Positions 47,273 through 56,603 of a DNA stretch of 64,000 nt are shown here, piece after piece. The notes beneath the pieces were generated by a model. The model made no database searches and was not told where the DNA came from. It worked only from the letters and a program-made list of their open reading frames with translations. The DNA lies in contig CAISEP010000020.1 in the NCBI GenBank assembly GCA_903884425.1, forward strand, positions 62,001 to 126,000. The letters run 5' to 3'. Within the stretch, counting starts at the first letter, position 1; every line of letters begins with the position of its first letter. Both the position numbers and the translations under genes were made by a program. This DNA is from an uncultured Caulobacterales bacterium (lineage in GTDB: Bacteria; Pseudomonadota; Alphaproteobacteria; Caulobacterales; Caulobacteraceae).

Positions 47273-47986
47273 ATGGCACGGCTGAGCGGCAAGAAGGTGG
47301 TGGTGATCGGCGGCGCGTCCGGGGTCGGCCATGCCGTGGGGGCCGCGGCCCTGGCGGCGGGCGCGGAGGTGGTGGTGGGCTCGAGCCAGGCCGCGCGGAT
47401 CGCGGCGGCGGCCGAGCGCCTGGGACACGGCACCGTCGGCCGGACCGTCGACGTCCGGGACGAGGCGTCGGTGGCGGCCTTCTTCGATGCCGTCGGTGCC
47501 TTCGACCATCTGGTGTTCACCGCCGGGGACTGGGGCCACATGTTCGGCCCCACCGGGACCCTGGACATCGACGCCAGCAAGGCGCGGCTGGAAGTCCGGT
47601 TCTGGGGGGCGGCCCGGGCCGCCAAGCACGCGCTGCGCCACATCGTCCCGGCGGGCTCCATCACCCTGACCGGCGGCATGCTGGCGCACCGGCCCATGCC
47701 CGGTGCCCCGCTGACCACGGCCTCGGCCCAGTCGACGGAGGGGCTGGCCGTGGGCCTCGCCCGGGACCTGGCCCCCATCCGGGTGAATGCGGTGTGCCTC
47801 GGCCTGATTCTCAGCGAGCAGGTCCAGGGCATGGGGGAGGCGGCGATCAAGGGATACACCGCCCACCTGCCCCTGCCGCGCCCCGGCACGACGGCGGAGG
47901 CGGCGGAAGCCTATCTGTACCTGATGCAGGCCACCTACGTGACCGGACAGGTCGTGCGGGTGGACGGCGGGGCCAGTCTGGTCTGA
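47273..47986 (+). CDS. Atypical SDR-fold protein lacking the catalytic Tyr and Lys
   Basis: A 237-residue protein of the short-chain dehydrogenase fold. The nucleotide-binding motif IGGASGVG and strand IRVNAVCLGLI are present. Where classical SDRs carry YxASK, this protein has TTASA (about 148-152), so both the catalytic Tyr and Lys are missing. A strong ribosome site (GGGAGGAAAG) precedes ATG 47273. Its context (divergent from beta-galactosidase) suggests a galactoside-linked role, but no function should be assigned; it may bind NAD(P) or a lactone without reduction. Confidence 0.8.
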   Translation: MARLSGKKVVVIGGASGVGHAVGAAALAAGAEVVVGSSQAARIAAAAERLGHGTVGRTVDVRDEASVAAFFDAVGAFDHLVFTAGDWGHMFGPTGTLDIDASKARLEVRFWGAARAAKHALRHIVPAGSITLTGGMLAHRPMPGAPLTTASAQSTEGLAVGLARDLAPIRVNAVCLGLILSEQVQGMGEAAIKGYTAHLPLPRPGTTAEAAEAYLYLMQATYVTGQVVRVDGGASLV

Positions 47987-48033
47987 GCGCGTCTGGTCTG
48001 AGTAGACGGGAGGCTGCGCGGGCGGCGTCCGGG

Positions 48034-48110
48034 TGGTGGTTGGGGGCGGGATCGAACCGCCGACCTGTGGGTTATGAATCCACCGCTCTAACCATCTGAG
48101 CTACCCAACC
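48034..48110 (-). tRNA. tRNA-Met (CAU anticodon)
   Basis: A 77-nt tRNA on the minus strand. Acceptor GGTTGGG pairs with CCCAACC; the D arm has GCTC/GAGC; the anticodon loop is TTCATAA giving CAU; the T arm is GGCGG-TTCGATC-CCGCC. The 3' CCA is encoded. CAU can read AUG (Met) or, after lysidine modification, AUA (Ile). The acceptor and anticodon stem fit the elongator tRNA-Met of alphaproteobacteria better than tRNA-Ile2, but this needs a covariance-model check. The first pair of the anticodon stem next to the loop is an A-C mismatch. Confidence 0.92.
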
Positions 48111-48136
48111 GCGCTCCGGGTCGCGCGAGAGGGGGC

Positions 48137-48165
48137 GATATAGCCGCAAAGTTCGCAGACCTCAA
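48137..48165 (-). promoter_or_regulatory. Caulobacter-type housekeeping promoter of the tRNA-Met gene
   Basis: On the minus strand, TTGAGGT starts at 48165, a 14-bp spacer follows, and GCTATATC ends at 48137. The -10 is a perfect match to the Caulobacter consensus GCTANAWC and the -35 nearly matches TTGACGS. Initiation would be near 48130, about 20 bp before the tRNA 5' end at 48110. Confidence 0.7.
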
Positions 48166-48255
48166 GCCGCTGGACGCCACGCCGTGCCTCGACCTAAGCT
48201 GATGGACAACAGCGGGGCGGCCAACGCCCTTCACAGCCAGCGGGACGACACCGGG

Positions 48256-49515
48256 ATGACGCCTTTCCTCAAGACCCTGTCTCTCAAAATCCTGTCCGGG
48301 CCGATCACGGCCGGACTGCTGGTCCTGACCACAGCCCCGGCCGGGGCCCAGACCCCTACGACCACGGCCCCGCCGCCCGCGCCGACCATGGCCCCGGCCG
48401 TCGCGGTGCCGGCCCCCGCCCCGGCCCTGCCCAACGACTATGGCCAGGGGGAGAACTGGCTGTGCCGCCCCGGCCGCCTGGACGCCTGCACCACGGTGGA
48501 CCTGGCCACCACCGTCGTCGCCCCCGACGGCGCCACGCGGACGGAGCCCTTCGTCGCGGCGGCCAAGCCCCTCTATGACTGCTTCTATGTCTATCCCACC
48601 GTCTCGGCCCAGCTGACCCCGAATTCCGACATGCAGGTCACGGCGGCGGAGCGCAACGTGGTGACCCAGCAGTTCGCCCGCTTCGGCGCCCTGTGCCGGA
48701 CCTTCGCCCCCATGTACCGGCAGGTGACCCTGGCGGCCCTGCGCACGGCCATGGCGGGCAAGCCCAATCCCGGCGACCGGGAGCTCGCCTATCGCGATGT
48801 GCGCGATGCCTGGCGCCACTATCTGGCCCATGACAACAACGGCCGCGGCGTGGTGCTGATCGGTCACAGCCAGGGCACGGGCCAGCTGACCCGGCTGATC
48901 CGGGAGGAGATCGACGGGAAGCCGGTCCAGCGCCGGATCATCTCCGCCATCCTCGCCGGCGGGCAGGTGACGGTGGCGAAAGGCAAGGACGTCGGCGGCG
49001 ACTTCCAGTCCATGCCCCTGTGCCGGACGCCCACCCAGTCCGGCTGCGTGGTGGCCTGGAACAGCTTCCGGGCCGAGATCCCGCCCCCGGCCGACAGCCG
49101 CTTCGGCCGCGCCGCCGACCCGGCGCGGGAAGTGGCCTGCGTCAATCCCGCCGCCCTGGCCGGAGGCGATGCGACCCTCCATCCCCTGTTCCCCGCCGTC
49201 GGCAACAGCGGCGGCGTCACCCGCGGCCCGCCGGACTGGACGGGCAAGGGCCTGCGCCTGACCACCACCTTCGTCAGCCTGCCGGACCTGGTCCACGGGG
49301 AATGCACCGTCACCGACGGGGCGCACTATCTGAAGATCACCCTCACCCCGCCTGCGACGGGCAGCCGCGCCCGCAACTTCAACGGGGACATCATGATCGG
49401 CCCCGCCGTGCTGAAGAGCTGGGGCCTGCACATGGTGGACGTGAACCTGGTGGAGGGGGACCTGACCGCCCTGGTGGACCAGCAGGCCCGGGCCTGGCTC
49501 ACCCAGGGAAACTGA
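48256..49515 (+). CDS. DUF3089 alpha/beta-hydrolase, exported
   Basis: A 419-residue protein with a signal peptide (about 1-31, ending AGAQ), then a Pro/Ala/Thr linker and a DUF3089 domain. The nucleophile elbow GHSQGTGQL is about residue 203, with DCFYVYPTVS earlier. These enzymes are lipase/esterase-like; the substrate is unknown. Starts at 48184 and 48202 are also in frame, but the ATG at 48256 gives the signal peptide. It follows the divergent tRNA gene and precedes the glycosyltransferase by 88 bp. Confidence 0.82.
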   Translation: MTPFLKTLSLKILSGPITAGLLVLTTAPAGAQTPTTTAPPPAPTMAPAVAVPAPAPALPNDYGQGENWLCRPGRLDACTTVDLATTVVAPDGATRTEPFVAAAKPLYDCFYVYPTVSAQLTPNSDMQVTAAERNVVTQQFARFGALCRTFAPMYRQVTLAALRTAMAGKPNPGDRELAYRDVRDAWRHYLAHDNNGRGVVLIGHSQGTGQLTRLIREEIDGKPVQRRIISAILAGGQVTVAKGKDVGGDFQSMPLCRTPTQSGCVVAWNSFRAEIPPPADSRFGRAADPAREVACVNPAALAGGDATLHPLFPAVGNSGGVTRGPPDWTGKGLRLTTTFVSLPDLVHGECTVTDGAHYLKITLTPPATGSRARNFNGDIMIGPAVLKSWGLHMVDVNLVEGDLTALVDQQARAWLTQGN

Positions 49516-49603
49516 CGGGGCGGGACTGACAGGGCGAGACTGACGGAAACGGGCCCGGCGCAGGGCCTCGCCCCGCCGGGTCGGGCCTGTTAAAGAGCAG
49601 CCC

Positions 49604-50668
49604 ATGAGAGTTCTGCATGTGATCGCGGGCGCCGCCACCGGGGGCGCGGAGACCTTTTCCCAGGACGCGATCCGCGCCATGGCCCAGCGTGGCGTGTCGC
49701 AGCACGTGATCGGCCGCCCCCACCCCATTGCCGTGGACGTCTATCGCGGGGCGGAGGTGGGGTTCACCCCCATGGGCTTCTCGTCCCTCGACCGGCATCT
49801 CGGCGGTCCCGGCCGCATCCGGCGGGAGGTGGAGCGGTTCCGCCCCGACGTGGTCCATGCCTGGATGCAGCGAGCGGGGTCCTTCATTCCGGCCGGTCTG
49901 CCCCAGCCGGTGGTCGGCTGGCTGGGCGGCTACTACCAGATGAAGAACTACCGGACCTCGGACATCCTGGTGGGGGTGACGCCGGAAATCCGCAACCATG
50001 CCATCCGCGAGGGCTTCCCGGCGGACCGGGTGTTCGTCGGCCACACCTTCGGCACACTGCCCGACTCGCCGCCCCTGGACCGGGCCGACCTTGCGACGCC
50101 AAGGGAGGCGACGGTCTATCTGGTCCTGTCGCGCATGCACCAGAAAAAGGGCATCGACACGGTGCTGCAGGCCCTGGCGCAGCTGCCCGGTGCCTATCTG
50201 TGGCTGGCGGGGGACGGGCCGGAGATGGCCACCTATCAGGCCCTGTGCACGCAGCTGGGCCTGGACGACCGGGTGCGGTTCCTGGGCTGGCGCACGGACC
50301 GCAAGGCCCTGCTGGCGGCCTGCGACGTCTGCGTCCTGCCCAGCCGCTACGAGCCCTTCGGCACGGTGATCGCCGAGGCCTGGTTCATGAACCGGCCCCT
50401 GGTCGCCTCCACCGCCGACGGTCCGCGGCAGTATGTCACCGACAACCACAACGGCTTCGTCTTCGAGATCGACCGGGTGGACCAGCTGGCGGAGCGGATG
50501 CGCACGGCGGCGGGGCGCACCGACCAGGTGGCCGCCATCGTCGCCCAGGGCCATGCGGACTTCGAGGCGAAGTTCTCCGAGGCCGTGTCGGTCCAGCAGC
50601 TTCTGGACGCCTATGCAGCGGCCCTGCGCCTGGGCAAGCGGACCCGGGCGGACGGCGGGCCCTTCTAG
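49604..50668 (+). CDS. Glycosyltransferase family 4
   Basis: A GT-B fold glycosyltransferase of 354 residues. The N-terminal motif is GAATGGAETF; the C-terminal domain has SRMHQKKGIDTVLQAL, the donor-binding EPFGTVIAEAW (EX7E) and GFVFEIDRVDQLA. GT4 enzymes use a nucleotide- or lipid-linked sugar. It has no transmembrane segment. Genes for a polysaccharide cluster are absent, so the acceptor (lipopolysaccharide core, capsule or other) is unknown. It converges with the small membrane protein gene after 9 bp. Confidence 0.88.
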   Translation: MRVLHVIAGAATGGAETFSQDAIRAMAQRGVSQHVIGRPHPIAVDVYRGAEVGFTPMGFSSLDRHLGGPGRIRREVERFRPDVVHAWMQRAGSFIPAGLPQPVVGWLGGYYQMKNYRTSDILVGVTPEIRNHAIREGFPADRVFVGHTFGTLPDSPPLDRADLATPREATVYLVLSRMHQKKGIDTVLQALAQLPGAYLWLAGDGPEMATYQALCTQLGLDDRVRFLGWRTDRKALLAACDVCVLPSRYEPFGTVIAEAWFMNRPLVASTADGPRQYVTDNHNGFVFEIDRVDQLAERMRTAAGRTDQVAAIVAQGHADFEAKFSEAVSVQQLLDAYAAALRLGKRTRADGGPF

Positions 50669-50677
50669 GGCGGGACC

Positions 50678-51022
50678 CTAGCCTCGGCGGCGGCGGAGAT
50701 GACGCCGGATGCGCCGGAAGGTGCGCCAGTCGGTGGGCAGCCAGAACCGCTCCGCCCGCAGGGTCTCGTGCCAGATCACCGGCACCACCTCGCGCCGGAG
50801 CAGACGGCGGATGGGAAACACGAACCGGGGATAGCGCCGCTGCAGCCGGATGAAGCGCCGCCGCCAGCTGAACGAGCTGCGCAGCACCGCGATCAGGCCG
50901 ACCATCACCAGCACCACGCCCACATGCGTCGGAATGAACGCCGCGGGCAGGCCGATGATCATCAGCAGAAGGCCGAGCCCGATCCAGATCGGTCGCAGGG
51001 TCCGCAGCAGTCTCGCTCTCAA
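50678..51022 (-). CDS. Small inner-membrane protein, basic tail (unnamed family)
   Basis: A protein of about 114 residues. Two hydrophobic helices (WIGLGLLLMIIGLPAAFIP, VGVVLVMVGLIAVLR) are followed by a Arg/Trp-rich cytoplasmic tail. It resembles small PGPGW/DUF-type membrane proteins, but I cannot name the family. I chose TTG 51022, preceded by GGGAGAA; a GTG at 51079 would extend it by 19 polar residues and would overlap the TGCAA motif. It converges with the glycosyltransferase gene. Confidence 0.6.
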   Translation of the reverse strand: MRARLLRTLRPIWIGLGLLLMIIGLPAAFIPTHVGVVLVMVGLIAVLRSSFSWRRRFIRLQRRYPRFVFPIRRLLRREVVPVIWHETLRAERFWLPTDWRTFRRIRRHLRRRRG

Positions 51023-51071
51023 CGCGTCTTCTCCCGAGGCCGACGCGCCCCGTCCCACGCTCGTCGTTGCT

Positions 51072-51093
51072 TGTTGCACGCCTGCAATATGGG
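51072..51093. promoter_or_regulatory. TGTTGCA-N4-TGCAATATGGG motif
   Basis: An inverted TTGCA/TGCAA pair with a CGCC spacer and an adjoining ATATGGG. The two arms and flank match the bkd upstream motif (35535-35553) except that the spacer is four bases instead of one. It lies about 50 bp before the small membrane protein gene. No regulator is assigned. Confidence 0.3.
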
Positions 51094-51194
51094 AAGGATC
51101 GACCGGAATGAAGAGGCCTTATCCGGAATCCGGACATGAATAATCCTCCATGTCCGTCCGGTACAGCCCGGCCTTGACGATTCCGACGTCGCGC

Positions 51195-52760
51195 CTATTC
51201 CGCGGCGACCGCCTCCGGTGCCGGGGGCGTCCATTTCAGCCGCGGCCGCCGGGCCGCCTGGGTCTCGTCCAGGCGACGGCGGGGGGCATGGAACGGCGCG
51301 CCGGTGAAGCGGGCCGCGTCCCCGCCCTTGGCCGCCTGGGCGAGCGCCGTGACCATGTCGCAGAACCGGTCGAGCTCGGCCTTGGATTCGGTCTCCGTCG
51401 GCTCGATCAGCATGGCCCCGTGCACCACCAGCGGGAAATACATGGTCATGGGGTGGAAGCCCTCGTCGATCATGGCCTTGGCGAAGTCCAGGGTGGTGAC
51501 CCCCGTCCCCTCCAGCCAGCGGTCGTCGAACAGGGCCTCGTGCATGCACGGACCGTCGGGGAAGGCCGGGGTCATCACGGCGGAAAGGCGCGCCTTCACA
51601 TAGTTGGCGTTCAGCACCGCGTCCTCGGCCACCTGCCGCAGGCCGTCGGCGCCGTGGCTCAGCATGTAGGCATAGGCCCGCACGAACATGCCCATCTGGC
51701 CGTTGAAGGCGCACATGCGGCCGAACGCCCGGGCGTCCTGCTCCACCAGCTCGAAGCCGCCGGGACCGTGCACCACATAGGGCGTGGGCGCGTACGGGGC
51801 CAACGCTTCGGACAGCACCACCGGCCCGGCCCCCGGACCGCCGCCCCCGTGGGGGGTGGAGAAGGTCTTGTGCAGGTTGATGTGCATGGCATCCACGCCC
51901 AGGTCGCCGGGACGCACCCGGCCGACAATGGCGTTGAAATTGGCCCCGTCGCAGTAGAAGTAGGCCCCCGCCGCGTGGGTCAGCCGGGCGATCTCGCGGA
52001 TATCCCGCTCGAACAGGCCGCAGGTGTTGGGGTTGGTGACCATGATCGCCGCCACGTGGGGGCCGAGCTTGGCCGCGAGGTCGGCCAGGTCCACGCGGCC
52101 GTCCGCAGTCTGGGCGATCTCCTGCACCTGATAGCCGACAAAGGCCGCCGTGGCCGGGTTGGTGCCGTGGGCGGAGGTGGGGACCAGCACCGTGGTGCGG
52201 GCCGTGTCGCCCCGGGCCCGGTGCGCCGCCTGGATGGCCAGGATGCCGCACAGCTCCCCGTGCGCGCCGGCCTTCGGCGTCATGGCCACGGCGGGAAGGC
52301 CGGTCAGGGTCTTCAGCCAGTGGGCCAGCTCGTCGATCAGCTGCAGCGCCCCCTGCACGGTGGAGACCGGCTGCAGCGGGTGGATGTCGGCAAAGCCCGG
52401 CAGCCGCGCCATTTTCTCGTTCAGCCGGGGATTGTGCTTCATGGTGCACGAACCCAGCGGATAGAGGGCCAGATCAATGGCGTGGTTCTGCTGGCTTAGG
52501 CGCACATAGTGGCGCACGGCTTCCGGCTCCGACAGGCCGGGCAGGCCGATGGGCTCGGCCCGGACCAGATCGCCTAGGTCGTCGGTGCCCAGCTCGGTGG
52601 GAACCGGCGGCAGGTCGACGCCGGTCTTGTCCCAGCCCCCCAGCTCGAAGATCAGCGGCTCGGACTGCAGCAGGCCGCGGCCCCCGGTCAGGGTGGCGGT
52701 CTCGCCGGTCTCGGCGACGGTTTCAGGCCGGGTCGGACGGCCGGTGGACAGCATGCTCAT
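51195..52760 (-). CDS. gcvPB: Glycine dehydrogenase (decarboxylating) subunit 2
   Basis: P-protein subunit 2, 521 residues. With subunit 1 it decarboxylates glycine and loads the aminomethyl group on GcvH. The PLP lysine is in [18 protein letters not shown]; other conserved stretches are [26 protein letters not shown] and NPNTCGLFE. The ATG at 52760 overlaps the gcvPA stop (ATGA). It is the last gene of gcvT-gcvH-gcvPA-gcvPB. The N-terminal about 45 residues are variable. Confidence 0.96.
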   Translation of the reverse strand: MSMLSTGRPTRPETVAETGETATLTGGRGLLQSEPLIFELGGWDKTGVDLPPVPTELGTDDLGDLVRAEPIGLPGLSEPEAVRHYVRLSQQNHAIDLALYPLGSCTMKHNPRLNEKMARLPGFADIHPLQPVSTVQGALQLIDELAHWLKTLTGLPAVAMTPKAGAHGELCGILAIQAAHRARGDTARTTVLVPTSAHGTNPATAAFVGYQVQEIAQTADGRVDLADLAAKLGPHVAAIMVTNPNTCGLFERDIREIARLTHAAGAYFYCDGANFNAIVGRVRPGDLGVDAMHINLHKTFSTPHGGGGPGAGPVVLSEALAPYAPTPYVVHGPGGFELVEQDARAFGRMCAFNGQMGMFVRAYAYMLSHGADGLRQVAEDAVLNANYVKARLSAVMTPAFPDGPCMHEALFDDRWLEGTGVTTLDFAKAMIDEGFHPMTMYFPLVVHGAMLIEPTETESKAELDRFCDMVTALAQAAKGGDAARFTGAPFHAPRRRLDETQAARRPRLKWTPPAPEAVAAE

Positions 52761-54103
52761 GGGGCCAGCACCTTGGTGATCGCGCGGGACAGGATGGAGA
52801 TGTCGGTTTCGGGGGTGGTCTCGGTGACCGCCAGCAGCAGCACGTCGTCCATCCCCGCCTCGGGTGCCAGCCGACTGACCGGCACCCCGGCCAGGATGCC
52901 GTTGCCGGCGAGCGTCTCCACCAGTTCGGCGGCATTGCCGGGGACCCGGACCGCCAGCTCGTTGAAGAAGCGCGGCGTCAGCACCTCCACCCCCGGAATG
53001 GCGGACAGGGCCGCCTTCAGGGTCCGGGCGCGGGCGTGGTTCAGCTGCGCCAGTTGCCGCAGGCCCGTCTCGCCCAGCAGGCTCATGTGGATCGAGAAGG
53101 CCAGCGCGCACAGGCCGGAATTGGTGCAGATGTTGGACGTGGCCTTGTCCCGGCGGATGTGCTGCTCCCGGGTCGACAGGGTCAGCACGAAGCCCCGGCG
53201 GCCCTCGGCGTCCACCGTCTCGCCGCACAGCCGACCCGGCGCCTGGCGCAGGTGCTTCTCCCGCACGGCGAACAGGCCGACATAGGGGCCACCATAGTTC
53301 AGGCCGTTGCCGATGGACTGGCCCTCGGCGGCGACGATGTCCGCGCCCATGCTTCCCGGTGACTTGAGCAGGCCGAAGGACACGGCCTCCGTCGTCACCA
53401 CGATCATCAGGGCCCCCGCGGCCCGGGCCGCCTCGCCGATCTTCGTCACGTCCGTGGCCGTGCCGAACAGGTTGGGGGTCTGCACCACCACGCAGGCGGT
53501 TGCGGGATCCAGGGCACCCAGCACGTCGGCCTCGGCATCCACGGCCAGCGGCAGGGCCTCCACCGTCAGGCCCGCGGCCTCGGCCATGGTCCGGACCGTG
53601 GCGGCATAGTGCGGGTGCAGGCCCGGCGACAGCACCGCGCGGGTCCGCCTTGTGATCCGGGCGGCCATCATCACCGCCTCCGCCGTGGCGGTGGAGCCGT
53701 CATAGAGGGACGCATTGGCCACCTCCATGCCGGTCAGCCGCGCCACCTGGGTCTGGAACTCGAACAGCACCTGCAGCGTGCCCTGGGCGATTTCCGGCTG
53801 GTACGGCGTGTAGCTGGTCAGGAATTCCGACCGCTGGATCAGATGGTCCACCGTGGCCGGGACATGGTGCCGATAGGCCCCCGCGCCGCAGAAGAACGGC
53901 CCTGCCCCCGCGGTGCGGTTGCGACCAGCCAGGCGGGCGAGGTGGTGCTCCACCTCCAGTTCGCCCTGCACGTGCGGCAGGTCCACCGGGCCGGGCAGGC
54001 GGGCCTCGACGGGCACGTCGGCGAACAGGGCGTCGATGTCGGGAGCACCGATCACCGACAGCATGGCCGACCGGTCGTCGGCGGTCAGGGGCAGGTAGCG
54101 CAT
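52757..54103 (-). CDS. gcvPA: Glycine dehydrogenase (decarboxylating) subunit 1
   Basis: P-protein subunit 1, 448 residues. Family motifs: [45 protein letters not shown] and [11 protein letters not shown]. Subunit 1 lacks the PLP lysine of subunit 2, as normal for the split enzyme. It starts 3 bp after the gcvH stop and overlaps gcvPB by four bases. Confidence 0.96.
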   Translation of the reverse strand: MRYLPLTADDRSAMLSVIGAPDIDALFADVPVEARLPGPVDLPHVQGELEVEHHLARLAGRNRTAGAGPFFCGAGAYRHHVPATVDHLIQRSEFLTSYTPYQPEIAQGTLQVLFEFQTQVARLTGMEVANASLYDGSTATAEAVMMAARITRRTRAVLSPGLHPHYAATVRTMAEAAGLTVEALPLAVDAEADVLGALDPATACVVVQTPNLFGTATDVTKIGEAARAAGALMIVVTTEAVSFGLLKSPGSMGADIVAAEGQSIGNGLNYGGPYVGLFAVREKHLRQAPGRLCGETVDAEGRRGFVLTLSTREQHIRRDKATSNICTNSGLCALAFSIHMSLLGETGLRQLAQLNHARARTLKAALSAIPGVEVLTPRFFNELAVRVPGNAAELVETLAGNGILAGVPVSRLAPEAGMDDVLLLAVTETTPETDISILSRAITKVLAP

Positions 54104-54106
54104 GGG

Positions 54107-54472
54107 TCAGAGGCCTTGCAGGAAAGCTTCATAGGCGGCGCGGTCCATCAGCCCGGCCAGCTCCGCCGGGTTGGCGAGCTTCACCCTCGCGAACCAGGCC
54201 AGGCTCTCCGGCGACTGGTTCACCGTCTCGGGATTGCCGGTCAGGCCGTCATTGGCGGCGACCACCTCGCCGGAGATGGGCGAATAGACGTCGGAGGCGG
54301 CCTTGACGCTCTCCACCACCGCCAGGCTGTCGCCGGGCTTCAGCACCTTGCCGACCTCGGGCAGCTCGACGAACACCACGTCCCCCAGCTGCTCGGCGGC
54401 GTAGTTGGTGATGCCGACCGTGGCGACGTCGCCCTCGACGGCGATCCACTCGTGATCCTTGGTGAAATGCAT
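54107..54472 (-). CDS. gcvH: Glycine cleavage system H protein
   Basis: H protein, 121 residues, carries the aminomethyl intermediate on a lipoyl arm. It starts [10 protein letters not shown]; the lipoyl Lys is in [18 protein letters not shown]. The ATG at 54472 has GGAGG nearby. It lies 13 bp after the gcvT stop and 3 bp before gcvPA. Confidence 0.97.
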   Translation of the reverse strand: MHFTKDHEWIAVEGDVATVGITNYAAEQLGDVVFVELPEVGKVLKPGDSLAVVESVKAASDVYSPISGEVVAANDGLTGNPETVNQSPESLAWFARVKLANPAELAGLMDRAAYEAFLQGL

Positions 54473-54485
54473 GGGATGAGCCTCC

Positions 54486-55646
54486 TCAGGCCTTGCGGAC
54501 ATAGCGATGGGGAACAAAGGGCAGGGCGACCACCTCGGCCGGCTGGGCGCGGCCGCGGACGATGACCTGCAGCGGGGTTCCGACGGCCGAGGCCGCGGAG
54601 GGGACAAAGCCCATAGCGATGGGAAAGCCGAGGCTGGGCGACGGCCCGCCGGAGGTGACCCGGCCGATCACCGCGCCGGACGCGTCGGCGATCTCCACCC
54701 CCTCCCGGGCGGGGGCGCCGGACAGCACCCGCAGGCCGACGCGAAGGCGCGCCGGGCCCTCGGAAAGCTCCCGCGCCAGCCGCTCGGCCCCGCGCAGGTC
54801 GCCCCGCGCACGGCGCTTCTTCGCCACGGCGAAGGCGAGGCCCGCCTCGATGGGCGACACGGTCTCGTCTGCGTCATGGCCGTATAGGGGCAGGCCCGCC
54901 TCCAGCCGCAGGCTGTCCCGGGCGCCGAGGCCCACCGGGCGGACGCGCGCGTCGGCGGTCAGCAGGTCCCAGACCTCCAGGGCCTGGGCGGTGGGGATCA
55001 GGATCTCGTAGCCATCCTCGCCGCTGTAGCCGGAGCGGGAGATGACGAACCCCTCCCCCTTCCGGTCGAAGCGGCGGAAGGTCATGAAGCCGAGGTCGGC
55101 GGCCTCCGGGAACAGGGTGGCCAGCACGGCCTCCGCCGCCGGGCCCTGCAGCGCCACCAGCGCCCGGTCATCGGCGCGGGTCAGGGTCGCCCGGCCTTTC
55201 GCCGCGGCGGCGATCAGGGCGAAGTCATTGTCCTTCGTCCCCGCATTGACGACGATGTAGAGCATGCCCTGCCGGTCGGGCTGAAGGGGGCGGCCCACCA
55301 TCAGGTCGTCGATCATGCCGCCGGTCTCGTTCAGCAGGACGGTGTAGCGCAGCTGCCCCGGCTTCAACCCGGCAATGTCGCCGCTGATCAGGGGCTCGAT
55401 CAGGGCAGAGACGGCGGCGTGATCGGCCTCGGCATCCCCGGTCCTGTCGTTCAGGGTCAGGAAGGACGGGCCCATGTGGCTCACGTCGAACAGGCCCGCC
55501 TGCTCCCGGGTCCACCGATGCTCTGCCAGCACGCCCTGGGGATACTGCACGGGCATGTCATAGCCGCCGAACGCCGTCATCCGCGCGCCCAGCGCCAGAT
55601 GCGCCGGGTGCAGCACGGTCTTGCTGAGGACTTCGGTGTCGGACAT
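54486..55646 (-). CDS. gcvT: Aminomethyltransferase (glycine cleavage T protein)
   Basis: T protein, 386 residues, transfers the methylene group to tetrahydrofolate and releases ammonia. Motifs: [33 protein letters not shown], and [13 protein letters not shown], plus the C-terminal beta-barrel ending FVPHRYVRK. It starts at ATG 55646 and is the first gene of the operon, directly behind the tandem glycine riboswitch. Confidence 0.96.
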   Translation of the reverse strand: MSDTEVLSKTVLHPAHLALGARMTAFGGYDMPVQYPQGVLAEHRWTREQAGLFDVSHMGPSFLTLNDRTGDAEADHAAVSALIEPLISGDIAGLKPGQLRYTVLLNETGGMIDDLMVGRPLQPDRQGMLYIVVNAGTKDNDFALIAAAAKGRATLTRADDRALVALQGPAAEAVLATLFPEAADLGFMTFRRFDRKGEGFVISRSGYSGEDGYEILIPTAQALEVWDLLTADARVRPVGLGARDSLRLEAGLPLYGHDADETVSPIEAGLAFAVAKKRRARGDLRGAERLARELSEGPARLRVGLRVLSGAPAREGVEIADASGAVIGRVTSGGPSPSLGFPIAMGFVPSAASAVGTPLQVIVRGRAQPAEVVALPFVPHRYVRKA

Positions 55647-55683
55647 GCGGATACCCCGGACAGGACGTGTGGCGCTTCGGAAC

Positions 55684-55704
55684 CCGGGCGATCTGTCCGC
55701 CCGG
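55684..55704 (-). promoter_or_regulatory. Hairpin of the gcv riboswitch expression platform
   Basis: CCGGGCG (55684-55690), loop atctgtc, CGCCCGG (55698-55704), between the second aptamer and the gcvT start. No T-run follows on the minus strand, so control is more likely at translation or by a different mechanism than by intrinsic termination. Confidence 0.45.
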
Positions 55705-55710
55705 TCTGGT

Positions 55711-55922
55711 CGCGCCCCCGCTGTCCATGGGCCTGAGAGATTCCGGCCGACCCTGGCGAGGCGGCCTTGCTCCTTCGGCGAGGACGCCTTGCGGTCGTCC
55801 TGCTTTCCAGCGTTTGTCGTGCTGCGCGGTCCGTGGGCCTGAGCGTTTCCGGGGCGGTTGCGCCTTCGGCGCTGACGGACATCCGTTGAAGGAATCCGTC
55901 AGACTCTCCCGCGTAGCGCGAC
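55711..55922 (-). ncRNA. Tandem glycine riboswitch (two aptamers) of the gcv operon
   Basis: On the minus strand two glycine aptamers lie head to tail before gcvT. Aptamer I (about 55922-55823) has the GCGGGAGAG start, GCCGAAGG core and CTCAGGCCCACGGAC end. Aptamer II (about 55812-55711) has GCTGGAAAGC, GCCGAAGGAGCAA and CTCTCAGGCCCATGGACAGC. The short linker and repeated GCCGAAGG and CTCAGG cores are diagnostic. Glycine binding normally turns on the glycine cleavage operon. A TTGACT-N17 stretch near 55947-55952 could be its -35 element. Confidence 0.95.
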
Positions 55923-55923
55923 C

Positions 55924-55952
55924 TAAGTGCGGGATCGTGGGGTGGGAGTCAA
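55924..55952 (-). promoter_or_regulatory. Candidate promoter of the gcv operon
   Basis: TTGACT (55952-55947) is followed by a 17-bp spacer and CACTTA (55929-55924) on the minus strand. The -35 is good and the -10 weak. Initiation would be near 55917, right at the 5' edge of the riboswitch, which supports the call. Confidence 0.4.
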
Positions 55953-56087
55953 CCGGGGCCCTGCACCGGACCCCCTCATCGTGCGCCCCTGCCACAGGAT
56001 CGCGCAGGCGTGCCGGGGATTGCAGCGACTTGACTCAGGCCCGTGGGCCTGACAGTGCGACGGACCACTCCGGACGGAGACGCCCAC
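55953..56087. other. Spacer between the gcv promoter and the small exported-protein gene
   Basis: With the riboswitch and gcvT leader this forms the 441-bp gap 55647-56087. These last 135 bp should carry the promoter of the plus-strand gene at 56088; I see no clear element. Confidence 0.3.
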
Positions 56088-56480
56088 ATGCGACACCAGA
56101 TCACCGGCACGGGCCTCGCTCTGGCCCTGATCGCGGCCGTGGGCGCGGCAATGGTCGCGGCACCGGCCCGGGCCGAGACCTCCTGCACCGCCGCCGATGC
56201 CACGGCGGCCCAGCTGAAATCGCCGCTGGTCAAGTCCAACGACGACGCCATCCAGTTGTCCAAGGAATATTTCCGCATGGCCACGGACCAGCGGGACATG
56301 TTCGACCAGCGCAAGTACGGCTTCGACGTGGTCCGCAACGGCGAGGTCTGGACCGCGACCCTGATCTTCATGCGCCGCCCCCGCTATCCCTGGGACGAAT
56401 GGAAGCGCCGCGGCCGGGTCGGCAAGGTCACCCTGTGCGGCTATGACGGCCGCCTGATGGGGCTCGAGACGAGCTATTGA
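56088..56480 (+). CDS. Small exported protein of unknown function
   Basis: A 130-residue protein with a signal peptide (about 1-30, ending ARAE). The mature part has two cysteines (ETSCTAAD near its start and VTLCGYDG near its end) that could form a disulfide, and a basic aromatic stretch (RRPRYPWDEWKRRG). I do not recognise the family. The start at 56088 has GGAG about 12 bp upstream. It is divergent from the gcv operon and converges with a beta-barrel protein gene across a family A repeat. Confidence 0.7.
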   Translation: MRHQITGTGLALALIAAVGAAMVAAPARAETSCTAADATAAQLKSPLVKSNDDAIQLSKEYFRMATDQRDMFDQRKYGFDVVRNGEVWTATLIFMRRPRYPWDEWKRRGRVGKVTLCGYDGRLMGLETSY

Positions 56481-56499
56481 GGGGTGGGTTGTGGGTGGT

Positions 56500-56598
56500 G
56501 CGTGGTTCGAGACGCGGGTTCCCCGCTCCTCACCATGACTAGGCTTCTACAACCTTCGTCATCCTGAGGAGGGCCGTGAGGCCCGTCTCGAAGGACGC
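56500..56598. repeat. Single unit of intergenic repeat family A
   Basis: A 99-bp element starting GCGTGGTTCGAGACG (56500-56514) and ending CGTCTCGAAGGACGC (56584-56598), near-perfect inverse ends with cctcaccatgac and gtcatcctgagg inside. It bridges the converging ends of the exported-protein and beta-barrel genes. Confidence 0.8.
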
Positions 56599-56603
56599 AG
56601 ACC

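Noticed and set aside
50436-51137. A minus-strand frame (233 codons) with a fair ribosome site before an ATG at 51137
   Set aside because: It overlaps both the glycosyltransferase and the small membrane protein; the product is low-complexity Ala/Arg/Pro, typical of a shadow frame.
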